From Escarpia spicata (taxonomy: Eukaryota > Annelida > Polychaeta > Sabellida > Siboglinidae): 64,000 nucleotides of DNA. A program made the position numbers and the translations under genes. The notes under the pieces were generated by a model, which saw only the letters and a program-made list of their open reading frames with translations, was not told where the DNA came from and searched no databases. The DNA is taken from positions 57,328,098 through 57,392,097 of the forward strand of contig OZ023205.1 in assembly GCA_963995525.1 (NCBI GenBank), written 5' to 3'. Each line of letters begins with the position of its first letter. The first letter of the stretch is position 1. This document shows, piece after piece, positions 21,067 to 31,449 of the stretch.

Positions 21067-22000
21067 TACCAATTACGAAAAACACTTTTTTACATTTTGT
21101 GGAAAAAAAATAACAAATGCATTGACCCTATTTCCTGCTTGCACACAGAGCTTGTAGTAACTCGTGGCCTGATCCTTGATAATCCTCGATATCACGTACA
21201 GGAATGGAGAAAGATTGCTCGGAAGTTAGGTGTTCAATATCGGTGCACTTTCCCAACGCAATTAACGAGTGAAAACAATCGATATGGCTATAACAGAGGG
21301 TTGTCTTTCTCAAGACAAACGCACAGACGGTGCTTGTTTAATAAATCCTTCATATGCTTGAGCGTGTTGACAAGACGGCATGCTGATATGGACATTGCGC
21401 GTCTTCAGGTTCAACAGCAGTCACGTGGGCACGGAGGCTCGCAGGCCAGGTTAAGAAAATGGTGGGGAGGCGATCAAGTGGCGCCACGATGCGTAATTTT
21501 GGTGACCCTCTTCGAGTGACAAATGTTCGGGTTTTGATCGATGCAAGTGTATATTTTATAAGGAAGCGTTTACGCATGTAGGACGCATGTGACGAAGTTT
21601 GGCGGCTCTATGTCGTCGTTTTGATGGTTAGGTGAGAAAGTAAAAGATCGTCCTCATCCCCCTCTCCTGTTATTTTATGGGTCACTTTCACTTCTGGTCT
21701 CATCACAGGGAAATGGGAAAACAGCCTTTTATTGGTTAGTCTACTGACTTTTTCTACAACCGAAACTCTTATGCGAGTGCGAAACACCAAAAGGTGTGGT
21801 TTGCTTCCACTTAATTAAATGGTGCTATTGGGAATCTTCATTGTGAACATAGAACATAAATAAATACAGTAGATCCACACAAATTATATATAACGGGCGC
21901 TGCGTGTGATTTCAACCAGGGTAGGGGGCAATTGAAATAGGTGCGGTAACACAGCCCTGAAGACTGTATAAATACTATTCATGGTTTACAATCAGCATGT
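21067..22000. other. No confident gene
   Basis: An open plus-strand stretch at 21140-21520 includes DNPRYHVQEWRKIARKLGV, vaguely like the middle of a death domain, after an acceptor-like TTTCCTGCTTGCACACAG. No donor or partner exon was found and the C-terminal part is unlike any family I know. Otherwise nothing recognised. Confidence 0.3.
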
Positions 22001-22010
22001 TGCATTGTGG

Positions 22011-22328
22011 AGTAGCACAGGGGTAAGACCTCCAGACTCTCGACTGAGTAAATGCGGGTTCGAATCCAGTGCGGCGGTGTTGAACCTTGGGCAAGTTCGT
22101 TTACTCTACATTGCTTCAGTTCATTCAGCTGTATGAATGAGTACCTGGCTATGGACAGTAGTGGATATTTGTGTACGAATAGTCTTCGTGCATTAATTGC
22201 AGTGTGGCTGAATGCTTCCCAGAGAAGTCAAAATGGTGTTTGATTGAACAGGTCTGCCAGGGAGTAAAGTGTAAAGCGCTTTGAGCAGTCCTGAGGACTG
22301 GATACTGCGCTATATTAGAACTTACCTT
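22011..22328 (+). mobile_element. Full-length tRNA-derived SINE with 11-bp target duplication
   Basis: The element has a pol III A box (TAGCACAGGGG, 22013-22023) and a perfect B box (GGTTCGAATCC, 22057-22067), a central conserved domain (TTGGGCAAGTTCGTTTACTC, GTCTGCCAGGGAGTAAAGTG, GCGCTTTGAGCAGTCCTGAG) and a 3' end GCGCTATATTAGAACTTACC. It is flanked by TTGCATTGTGG at 22000-22010 and 22329-22339. The clean duplication fixes both ends and implies LINE-mediated insertion. Other copies: 16.8-17.05, 40.7-40.9 and 62.7-63.0 kb. Confidence 0.95.
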
Positions 22329-22339
22329 TTGCATTGTGG

Positions 22340-23691
22340 TCACATATTTTGCAGACTATGACTTATTTGTTGAAATAAAACATTTCATTGTCACAGACAC
22401 ATAATAATATTGACGCAATAATAAACAGTTCAAGTCCATTATAACGTGACTTATCGAGTAGTTTTTATTCAAACATAATTTCTGTAGTGCATACAACATA
22501 CAGGAGCTAGCTGTTAACATGACGACATCGATCTACCACTAGTGGCCGTGAAAGACAACGCTGCGGCCCACACGCTGTTTGATGTAGATTTGCCTAACTC
22601 GCTGCAGTGGCAAAGACACGCATAACAATGTGGTGTGATGTCACAACAAACATTCTGACCAATGAGTGGTATTTACCAAAACACCATGCTGGGCTTAAAG
22701 TAAAACAAATATACATGAACGATTTTGAAGTATGTACACTTCAAGTTACCTCATTATGGTACAACTAACTGCATATACTTTAAAAATAGTCTAAGTTAAT
22801 TAAACTACCATAACATTGATCACTTGTTAAATGGAATGGTGACATTGACCTTCAATGAATTCTGGACCACAGTACACCGCTGAGCAAATACCAAATGTGA
22901 CTCGTACACATGTTGTACCATCACGTACACACAGTAGAGCAATCAAGTGAGACAATGGGTGTATGGTCAACGTAATTATACAAATAAATAACGATGTTTA
23001 CAGATATGAAATTATACCATATACATCATACACATAGAGAACATATAATGCTAAATAATACAAACAATTATTACCATATATACCCGGTACTAAAACATCT
23101 AATTTTCCTTGTAACATCGCAAATACTGATTGTGACATATTCTGCTAATAGAGAAATTAATAGCTTGTTAACATCGCTTCTCAATTACAGTATTTTTTAA
23201 TATACATAAAAAAAACTGTTCTAAACATTCCAAAGCAATGACGTTTTATGTTAAAATTTAACCGGTTATACAAATGTTGGAGTATGCGTATTTTAGTAGC
23301 TGCATATTTACCATAAATTAGCAACATCTGCCATAGATAGTAACCTCACATGGTAAACGTGAATGACACATGAAGACATAACACAGCAAAGCAATAACGC
23401 ACGAGACACAATAAATAGGCAGTTCAACAAAAAATCTCTTTCGTTCTACGCAATGATTTTTTCAACACAGACTAACTTAAACCGAAGAACATAATCATCC
23501 CCCTAATGCATCCTTCAATGTTAAAACAGCAAGTGAAACACAGCTGTCATCAAATCAATGACATTTAGCATAAATTGGATCAAATTTCAAAAAAGAAAAC
23601 AACATGGATAATGTTCAGCCTAACACGATCCAACAGTGAATGAGATAAGTGACCAGAAATACACCACCAAAACACAAGTTAAAACAAACCA
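22340..23691. other. No gene seen; possible 3' UTR in the right part
   Basis: AT-rich sequence. If the minus-strand terminal exon ending at 23692 is real, its 3' UTR runs leftwards into this region, but I saw no convincing minus-strand polyadenylation signal in a favoured position. Confidence 0.4.
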
Positions 23692-23781
23692 CTACACAGG
23701 TGCCTGTGAAAAAATTAGCTCTGCACAGACTGGCTTTCTGCACACGATGCAGGAACCAGCTGGCAGGTTTTGTTGAAGTGC
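23692..23781 (-). CDS. Candidate terminal exon of the minus-strand cysteine-rich gene
   Basis: After acceptor TTATATTGTAG| the phase-0 frame reads 29 residues (ALQQNLPAGSCIVCRKPVCA, then ELIFSQAPV) and stops at TAG (23694-23692). The previous candidate exon (25134-25062) ends in phase 0, so they join in frame. Contains a C-x2-C and one more Cys. I do not recognise the family. The polypyrimidine tract is weak, and a single short exon of this kind could be chance. Confidence 0.4.
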   Translation of the reverse strand, partial: ALQQNLPAGSCIVCRKPVCAELIFSQAPV

Positions 23782-23789
23782 CTACAATA

Positions 23790-24785
23790 TAATGTCAAAT
23801 AAAGTCATATCAGAATGAAACTTTTATATACAGAACACGTTTTTATCTAGCGCTAATGATAACTTAAACATCTAAACAAAATACAGCTGTAACTACAAAA
23901 GCATAATTGACCTTTCTTTCCCATGAGCATTCATTAAGAGACAGCTAATTTACTGCCATGATAATTATGTAGAATTAAATATATGTCGATGACGACTGTG
24001 TTTGGCTTTGTACATTCAGACACGTCAATCATACTACACTGTATATACATCAAACGCAACAGTATCAAATAATAACAGTATTGTCTAAGTATACAATCAA
24101 ATTGCTAGGCTAAGAATAAGGAATACAATATACTAACAGTAAGAAATAAACTAAAATACACTCGGCAAAATTATCTTCCATAAGATATATATATATATAT
24201 ATATTTATGACAAAAAAGCATAAGCAGAAAGGTCAATTGCAAGTGTGATTAGACGTAAATAAGTGACGTAATGGAGGTAAGTCTCGAGCAGGCGCCGCAG
24301 TGTCACGGTCAGTTGTGTTGACCAGACTAACAACAGAAGATAACACTTTACTGATTTATGTAGTTAACCCGGTTGTAGTTCTGCCATCATTGACTGCTAT
24401 ATGTATAAACGTGTGCACGCACGCATTACTCGTGCACACATGCGAATATGAAGACAATCCAAGTTGACTCCTTCATATAAAAATATTGATAACAAAAACA
24501 TGTTTCTATAATTTAGATTAAATATATCATAGATTAATATGACTCTACCACATAAACTAATATTAATATTTGACAAGAACAGTCCATGTTGTTTGAGATA
24601 TATAAAACACACTTTCTGGTCTGTTTTGACAGTTGTTGTTGACAAAGAGTGGACGATTTAGATACAATGTTTCTTTGTTTGAGCTGTGCTGACTTGGACT
24701 GATGCTACAATGTGATACATTTAAGGCCTGACCTTGGGTCAATCCCTTGTATACAACATGAGGGGTAAACATCATCGTTACCCAG
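23790..24785. other. No gene seen; presumed intron
   Basis: AT-rich, with a 10-unit TA/AT microsatellite at about 24186-24205. Lies between the candidate exons at 23.7 and 25.06 kb. Confidence 0.45.
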
Positions 24786-24789
24786 TTTA

Positions 24790-24985
24790 TAATGCCACAA
24801 CTTAACTAACGACTGTATAAATAAACACAGATACACAATACGGGGACATTTGTCACATCCAGCGACACAATTTAACGGCGTTTTCGGGAATCGAACCCTT
24901 TCTAGGGCCTTCAGACCCATAAAGTCACTGCCCTGGTATGACATCAGTGTATTGCAGGTTATAACCCCCTGAGCAACAAGGGTCG
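24790..24985 (-). mobile_element. Second tRNA-derived SINE family, minus orientation
   Basis: On the minus strand: A-box-like TTGCTCAGGGGGTTA (24978-24964), then a B box GGTTCGATTCC (24897-24887) followed by CGAAAACGCCGTTAAATTGT. The A-B spacing is longer than in a tRNA, so the head is rearranged or the A box is wrong. The tail is unrelated to the 22.0-kb SINE. Confidence 0.45.
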
Positions 24986-25061
24986 GGTTCTCTTTGACAC
25001 AGCAGGGTAAACCAGGACAAGGAGGGTGAATGACCAGGACTAAGTTAATTGATCTACTTAC

Positions 25062-25134
25062 CAGCCATACTCTGTCACCAAACTGGTCCTCCAGATGATG
25101 GCAGGTGTCATGTGACAGAGAACAGCTGTAGAGA
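25062..25134 (-). CDS. Candidate internal exon, minus-strand gene
   Basis: A 73-bp segment between acceptor TTATGTTCCAG| and a consensus donor |GTAAGTAG. Entered in phase 2 and left in phase 0, it encodes LYSCSLSHDTCHHLEDQFGD then RVWL. The alternative frame compatible with no stop (phase 1) gives a less Cys-rich peptide. Phase 2 is chosen because it matches the end of the exon at 25533-25446. Family not recognised. Confidence 0.5.
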
Positions 25135-25445
25135 CTGGAACATAATTAATGACTGTTGTTGATTACACTCATTACAAGGCAAAATTACAACAACACTAAC
25201 TTTAAGACCACAACTTCCGGTGTAATTATTTACCACCAATTACACGTGGATTCGTAAAGAAATGTGGGCTTTGTAATTGTAACTTGACCAAGAAACAGAT
25301 CCACTTTTGTTGATCTTCTAAAAGACGACAAATTAGCTGTGCACCTGTCAAAGTTTGTCACGTAGGTGTGTTTAGTTTAGTGACACATGAACTGACACAT
25401 GTGTCGTGTCAATGTCAACACACATATATAAAAGGGCTTACTTAC

Positions 25446-25533
25446 ATGAGGGTTAACCCCCTCCGTGCCCTCAGCATCTCTGTCACATGACCACCTACAG
25501 ACGATGTCAACTTTCCGTAACTTGTCTCAACAT
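25446..25533 (-). CDS. Candidate internal exon, minus-strand gene
   Basis: An 88-bp segment with acceptor AATTTACAG| and strong donor |GTAAGTAAG. Only one frame is open: phase 1 in, phase 2 out, 28 complete codons beginning VETSYGKLTSSVGGHVTEML and ending RARRGLTL. It joins in frame both to the furin-like exon upstream (which ends in phase 1) and to 25134-25062 downstream. Family not recognised. Confidence 0.5.
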
Positions 25534-26072
25534 CTGTAAATTGTAAACAAACCTTTGAGTTATAATTTGTCTTCAAAACTTTGTTTATTTCGGTGGCTGT
25601 AAAAGTTAATTACAAGTTTGAGATCGACGCAAACATCAAAACTAAAACGAGTCATATAAAATGTCACTAAAGACAATAAACTGATTTGACGCGTCGAGTC
25701 CAATAGCAACCACACCAATCTTCCTATGTCAAGATCCGAGATATATGGGAAACATGCTGAACCCCTGAGGAATCTCCCGGATTTCAACAAAAAAGTTGGC
25801 AGGTATAAATTATATATTTTCTTTGTCATGTTGTAAGAACTTCTAGGGTCAGGTGTGTTTAAGGTGTCAGACGAGTATCCAAAAATAAAAATAAATTATT
25901 CTGGTACGATTTAACCATGGGAGTAGAATATCATCTTTAGACACATCTGCCTGATTCACAGTGTAAACATTGTTGTCTGTTTATTGCTCTCACACAGACT
26001 GGATTATTTACACTTGTCTTTGACGTGAATAATACAGACGGCGTATTGCACACAACAATGTAATCCACTTAC

Positions 26073-26162
26073 TTGAACATGTAGTGCCATCAAACATATA
26101 ACCGTACGAGCATGTCGTACATTGATCAGCAGTGGTGCAGGAATCACAGATGTCAGCACAAG
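26073..26162 (-). CDS. Furin-like cysteine-rich exon
   Basis: A 90-bp exon with excellent acceptor CTTCTGCTTCTAG| and donor |GTAAGTGG, phase 1 on both sides. The 29 codons carry the pattern C-x3-C-x2-C-x5-C-x2-C-x2-GY-x7-C (CADICDSCTTADQC, then TTCSYGYMFDGTTC). Such CxxC-spaced modules occur in furin-like and IGFBP-type cysteine-rich regions of extracellular proteins. Symmetric 1-1 exons are the classic class for module shuffling. In transcript order it follows the nonsense copy at 26644-26543. Confidence 0.7.
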
Positions 26163-26542
26163 CTAGAAGCAGAAGAACTTGATATAACACCCAGAATTGT
26201 ATGTGGTTCACAGAAACACTGCGACGTCTCAGCAGCACTCGGATCCACTGCGACATACAGCAAGAAGGCTGCATGTTTATCTGCAAGGCAACCGGATAAC
26301 ATTTACATGTGTCCGCTGTATAGCTCGTCATTGTTCTGCAATGTAGAATATATTAACCGCTAACAATGCAGTTGTTTGTGTTGGACTCCCCATGATAATT
26401 TACGTGTAGGGAAGGACATCACTGCAAACTCAACACACCATTTTGTCTAGTGGTGTTGCACCACCAGCACAACGTACAACAAATAACCAATGTTGAAGTT
26501 GAACGTGTATTAATATAAAACACTGTAGAATGCAATACATAC

Positions 26543-26644
26543 CTTTACATTTCTTTCAAGTACTGTCATAAACTAAGGGTGACTTGCAAGAGTCACTGTC
26601 ACACACGTTTGCCACAGAACACTTGGAGCAGTCAGCCGCACATT
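26543..26644 (-). pseudogene. Duplicated cysteine-rich exon with a TGA stop
   Basis: A 102-bp copy of the exon at 29376-29275, with intact acceptor (CTTGTTGTAG|) and donor (|GTATGTATT) and phase 1-1. It reads CAADCSKCSVANVCDSDSCK, SPLVYDST and then TGA where the other copy has TCA (Ser). If spliced in, it would truncate the product. If skipped, the frame is kept because the exon is symmetric. Confidence 0.7.
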
Positions 26645-26695
26645 CTACAACAAGCAAATAAACATCAGTTGAGCAGTCACAACAAGGAACAGTAG

Positions 26696-26935
26696 ATGAC
26701 ACAGTCTCTCAAGACAGACTTCAGCCATAGAGACAGGGAGAGAGTGACACAGAGAAAGGAGACAAAGAGAGAGGGAGAGCGAGGCAGAGAGAGAGGAAGA
26801 GCGATGGAGAGAGAGGGAGAGCAAGGGAGAGAGAGGAAGAGGGAGGCAGAGGGAGGGAGAGAGACAGAGGTGGAGAGAGACCGAGGGGGAGAGAGAGAGG
26901 AGGGGAGAGGGATGGAGAATGATGGAGAGGAAGAG
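26696..26935 (+). repeat. GA-rich simple repeat (block A)
   Basis: Imperfect GAGAGAGG(C/G)A runs. Overlapping Ser/Leu-rich and Glu/Arg-rich open frames are artefacts. The matching, shorter run in block B is at 29455-29585. Confidence 0.95.
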
Positions 26936-27114
26936 AGACAGACATACATAACATATAACATTCACATACTGCAGATATTTCATTACCATCTTTCTGGTAG
27001 ATGTCTACTGATCATTCCACCACGATCCGAGAAGTCTCGCGGGAATAACCCTACCATGTCGCCCCCTTACACTAACATATCATAACAACTTATGACACAT
27101 TATTGTTAACTTTT

Positions 27115-27600
27115 TTGTAGTGGACTGCATAGAACAGTACACAAGCCTTATAGAGACGATGTTCTCGCTGACTGCAGATCCGTAGTCCTTCGCTCAGTTC
27201 ACATGCAGTAAATTGAGCGATTTGATGTGCTCATCAGCAAGACATGTGGTTCTGCAACTGTCAACGATGCAAGGCATCAACTCTTCTCCAATGGCAGTCA
27301 TCAACGACCCAGGCCGCCCTCTTCGAGCATATCAAGAGGTACTTGTTCCAAGTCTCTTTTATCGGGAAGCAGTCAACCGCTTGCCACCAGGCAATCGCTG
27401 TGTTTGGTCAATAGAGATGGGAACAGGATGAGCGCAGCAAGCAATGGCTTCCTTTCTGGACCACTCTCGCCGATGCAAGTATGGCTTGTGCCCTCCTCCT
27501 ACATGGTGGCTGCATGAAACATGCAAGGGCAATTGAAAGAACTGCAGGGCAGGCCTTCATTGCACAGCATTGTGCAAGTGCGAGGGTGGCTTCCTAAACA
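27115..27600 (+). pseudogene. Degenerate CXC (tesmin/TSO1-like) repeat protein fragment
   Basis: Shifting frames read VLADCRSVVLRSVHM, IERFDVLISKTCGSA, NDARHQLFSNGSH, QAALFEHIKRYLFQ, WLPFWTTLADAS and then a Cys/Gly-rich end (HGGCMKHAR, AFIAQHCASA) where relatives have the C-x-C-x-K-rich motif of CXC domains. This order is familiar from multi-copy uncharacterised proteins of molluscs and cnidarians, probably transposon-related. At least three frameshifts. The start of the same fragment recurs in block B at about 29780-29898. Confidence 0.55.
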
Positions 27601-28720
27601 ATGATGGCAAAGATGCTAACCATTGAACTTCTACTAATGGATAGAAGGATGGTCGGATGATGGATGCTATTGTTTAGGAACATTCATTGCAGGTTTCGTT
27701 TCGACCCATTGAAGCAATGATTCTGAACTATTTTAAAATTAAATCTTCACAATAACGGTTGAAACAAAATATCATTGAATTTGTGTATCTAACTGACATA
27801 TCATTGCTATTTCTAGAATAATATCATTACTATGAACTGGGTTACATTCCCAGTTGTACATAATCATAAGTTTCTGTAATAAATGACGACATTGATCTTC
27901 ACCTTGACCTTCATTATATATAATCCATTTCGCCTTTCAGTATTGGTTCGAACATAATAATACAAACTATACCCCTGTTCACACAGTAAGATCAATCGAA
28001 TCATCAACAGATACATCGATTTTTGTGCATTTATGAGCAAATTTGACCGTTACCTTCACTGAAGTGACACTTAACCTGAATATTTAAGAAAACACAGGAA
28101 AAGAATTCGTTATTCTCGAAAACGCCTAAAAGTGGCCTCATTTATGGTTCTACTACTTTTGGTTCTCGAGTTATTGCACAACCTTACAACGGACAGTGGC
28201 CATCTTGGTTTTGTCCCATATGACCGTCACATAGGGAGCTCAGCTTGGCTCCCGTGGAAGAATGAACTGTCACGGCCATATCTAACGCTGGTCCAAAAAT
28301 GGTGATTGTGGAAAGATGTGAACAATTATAAGATTAAGCCCCCTGACTATAGGCCAGTTACAATCTATGGCCTCAGCTCAAAATGAACTGCATTTTAAAA
28401 GGGGTAGGATCCAAGTGTTGCACATTTGGGGTTGGGTCCATTCTCAGTGTTCAACATTACGACAAAATTAATTTTTTGTACAAAATGTGCATTAAATTTA
28501 GGTGCAACTGATTGGAGGATGGAAAAAATTCCTGTGAACAAGAATGTTCAAGACAACTAGGAGGCATTGATCTGTGCTGTGAAGATGTCAATAACAATTT
28601 TTTCAGACCAATAAGGAATAAACATTCCCGTAATTTAACAACATGATATTAGGTCGGGCGGCAAAGATTTTTTTCCCTTATGCTGTTTGGATTTATACAG
28701 CTAAGCTAATCAATTATTAT
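27601..28720. other. No gene seen
   Basis: No open frame with recognisable motifs and no tandem repeats. It lies between the duplicated blocks. Confidence 0.45.
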
Positions 28721-29274
28721 ACCTGTCAACTCACCCGTGAAATCTGGGAGTTGCCCGGAATATAGGTAAGTCTCCCGTCTTCGAGACAGCGCGACACCAT
28801 GGGAGATGTGCCAATACGTGCTGAACCACTGAATTTCCAGCAAAAAATCTCCAATAACAACCACACCAATCTTCTTATGTCAAGATCCGAGATATATGGG
28901 AAACATGCTGAACCCCTGAGGATCCACAGCGACATACAGCAACAAATGCAAGGCAACCGGATAACATTTACATGTTTCCGCTGTACAGCTAGTCTTTGTT
29001 CTCCAATGTAGAATATATTAAATGTGTGATATAGATTTGAATATGCTTTTGCAGCACAGCATTTGAATTTTTTTTGAGTGCTTTGTGCTATTCCACTAAT
29101 AATGCAGTTGTTTGTACTGGACTCCCCACGATAATTTAGTGTAGGGAAGGACATCACTGCAAACTCAACAAACCATTTTGTCTAGTGGTGTTGCACCACC
29201 AGCACAACGTACAAATAACCAATGTTGAAGTTGAACGTGTATTAATATCAAACACTGTAGAATGCAATACATAC

Positions 29275-29376
29275 CTTTACATGTCTTTGAAGTACTGTCA
29301 TAAACTAAGGGTGACTTGCAAGAGTCATTGTCACACATGTTTGCCACAGAACACTTGGAGCAGTCAGCCACACATT
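29275..29376 (-). CDS. Intact cysteine-rich exon (block B)
   Basis: A 102-bp exon, acceptor CTTGTTGTAG| and donor |GTATGTATTG, phase 1-1, 33 codons with CVADCSKCSVANMCDNDSCK followed by SPLVYDSTSKTCK. The spacing C-x3-C-x2-C-x5-C-x4-C resembles the module at 26162-26073, so both are probably repeats of one cysteine-rich ectodomain. This copy has TCA where block A has TGA. The flanking 3' side toward 33.5 kb lacks a clear partner: joining directly to the laminin exon would create a TAA at the junction, so at least one exon is missing between them. Confidence 0.65.
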
Positions 29377-29898
29377 CTACAACAAGCAAATAAACATCAG
29401 TTGAGCAGTCACAACAAGGAACAGTAGATGACATGGTCTCTCAAGACAGACATCAGCCAGAGGGAGAGCGAGGGAGAGCGAGGGAGAGAGAGGAAGAGGG
29501 AGGCAGAGGGAGGTGGAGAGAGAGAGCGAGGGGGAGAGAGAGAGGAGGGGAGAGAGGGGAGAGAGAAAGGGATGGAGAATGATGGAGAGGAAGAGAGACA
29601 GACATACATAACATATAACATTCACATATTGCAGACGTTTCATTACCATCTTTCTGGTAGATGTTTAATGATCATTCCACCTCGATCCAAGAAGTCTCGC
29701 GGGACTAACCCTACCCTGTCGCCCCGTTACGCTAACATATCATAACAACATATGACACATTATTGTCAACTTTTGTGTAGTGGACTGCATGGAACAGTAC
29801 ACAAGCCTTAGAGAAACGATGTTCTCGCTGACTGCAGATCCGTAGTCCTTCGCTCAGTTCACATGCAGTGCATTGAGCGAATTGATGTGCACATCAGC

Positions 29899-31449
29899 CA
29901 GACCTGGGGCGGAAGTACTCGGTACTCGTGTATTCGATTACATTTTTGAAGTACTCGTACTCGTACTCATAAAACTTATGGGTCATGTACTCATACTCGT
30001 ACTCATTGTACTCAGATTTTACGAGTACATTACGAGTACATCTGAGTATTTTCTCAATATATACTGGGAACAATTAATTTATTTGCAGTTATAAAATCAA
30101 ACTTTCCTGAAATATTTAAATGCTCAACTATTTTTTTTAATACTTTGTTATTTCACATAGAATGCCACCTTGCCATCCCTACACATAGTACATCCTCATT
30201 CTCTGATAGCCATGAGTCCATGACTATGATACCCTAACATGGCAACAGGCAGCATCTTTCCCCAGTCAGAAACACCCTGTTAAGCAAACAATAATTGTAG
30301 GCTATCAGTTCAGGCCATAAAACTGTTTAATCAAGCCACCAGGATGTCCATAAAGAGCCAACTACTAGTAGCAGTTAACCCACCTGTTAGACAGGGAATG
30401 CATTTAATGTAGTCTGGAGACCATGCCAATTGGCACTGGCAGACAGTGCTAACTGCTAAGAACAAGAACTGCCAGTCTTCCTCTGTAGAAGTAAGGTGGC
30501 TCAAGTCAGACTTCACCCTACACTAATATAATCTGGTGCCAACTTAGTGTGACACCAGTGAAGCCATGTGGCATGATAGTCTAGGTCAGAGAGAACACAC
30601 ACTGAGGGAGCAGAGATAAGAGAAATGCTAAACAAAGACATGTAGCCAGTGGGATGCCAGGTAACAAATCCTCCTGTTGGTTGCTTTGTTTTACATGCTT
30701 AACCTGGAGACAACCAACAAAGTTCAATGATTGGCTGGGGGTATCCACTGGTCAGTCTCTTTTACCCACTCATTTGTGATCATTAAAGACAGATATCAAC
30801 TTGATTGGCTAAGTTTTTTTCTCAAATGTCAATCGTACTTTATGATTGGTTTACGTGTGCCTAGTTGGTCGGTGACTCAATATTGCCCCTAGATATATCA
30901 TGACAGTGATACCACATGCCTACATTGCAGAGAGATCTACTACATTGTCGATTAAGTTAATTGGAGTATTGTTTGTTCAACTTTGTTGCAAGAGCTGAAG
31001 TATAAAACTAGTACTAGCAGCATATGTCGACTGTACTTAGCCATTAGCCATAGCTGGGAAAGTATTCCGCCCTGAACGGTGCAGCCTCAAAGACTCAACC
31101 TTTGAACAACTCATGTTCATCCGGTGCAATGGAAAATAGATGTAGAAATCATAGGATGCCACATAAATAAATGTCATTGTCGATGAAATAAAGAGTTTTT
31201 TTTACAATTTTCCTCATAAAAAAATTGATCAACTGCCATTGTATATTCACTTGTGCTGAGTTATATAAATTAGATTCATTTTAATAATTTAGCAATACGT
31301 TATTATTTATATTTACAAAAATGTCCTTGTACTCGTACTCGTGAGAATGTACTTGTACTCGTACTCGTACTCAGTTTTTAGCAAAGTACTCGTACTCGTC
31401 CATCGTCAAAGTACTCGTACTCATGAAAATGTACTCGGCCCCAGGTCTG
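29899..31449. mobile_element. Non-autonomous hAT-like transposon with GTACTC subterminal arrays, copy 1
   Basis: Inverted ends CAGACCTGGGGC (29899) and GGCCCCAGGTCTG (ending 31449). The outer 120 bp at each side are packed with GTACTCGTACTC / GAGTACGAGTAC words. The interior has no long open frame. A short minus-strand stretch near 30400 that looks like a Cys-rich exon is also present in the inverted copy at 36.2-37.5 kb, so it belongs to the element. Flanking 8-mers ACATCAGC and ATGGAAGC do not match well, so the target duplication is unproven. It interrupts block B of the segmental duplication. Confidence 0.8.

Larger units (their letters stand above)
25690..29905. repeat. Tandem segmental duplication carrying cysteine-rich exons
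   Basis: Block A (about 25700-27240) and block B (about 28850-29905) match over long stretches: ACCAATCTTC(C/T)TATGTCAAGATCCGAG, CAAGGCAACCGGATAACATT, AATGCAGTTGTTTGT, the cysteine-rich exon, the GA-rich run, and the CXC-fragment start. Offset is about 2.7 kb in the exon part. Block B lacks 25770-26240 of A, which includes the exon at 26162-26073, joined at CCCTGAGGA. B has about 80 extra bp before AATGCAG. B is cut at 29898 by the hAT-like element. Divergence looks like a few percent. Confidence 0.85.

Noticed and set aside
26645..26989. Ser/Leu-rich membrane-like frames on the minus strand
   Set aside because: They lie on a GA-rich simple repeat; the same happens in the duplicated block at 29.4-29.6 kb.
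30331..30516. Cys-containing minus-strand segment with acceptor- and donor-like ends, similar to a host exon
   Set aside because: The same sequence is present in the inverted transposon copy at 36.57-37.15 kb, so it belongs to the GTACTC-type element.
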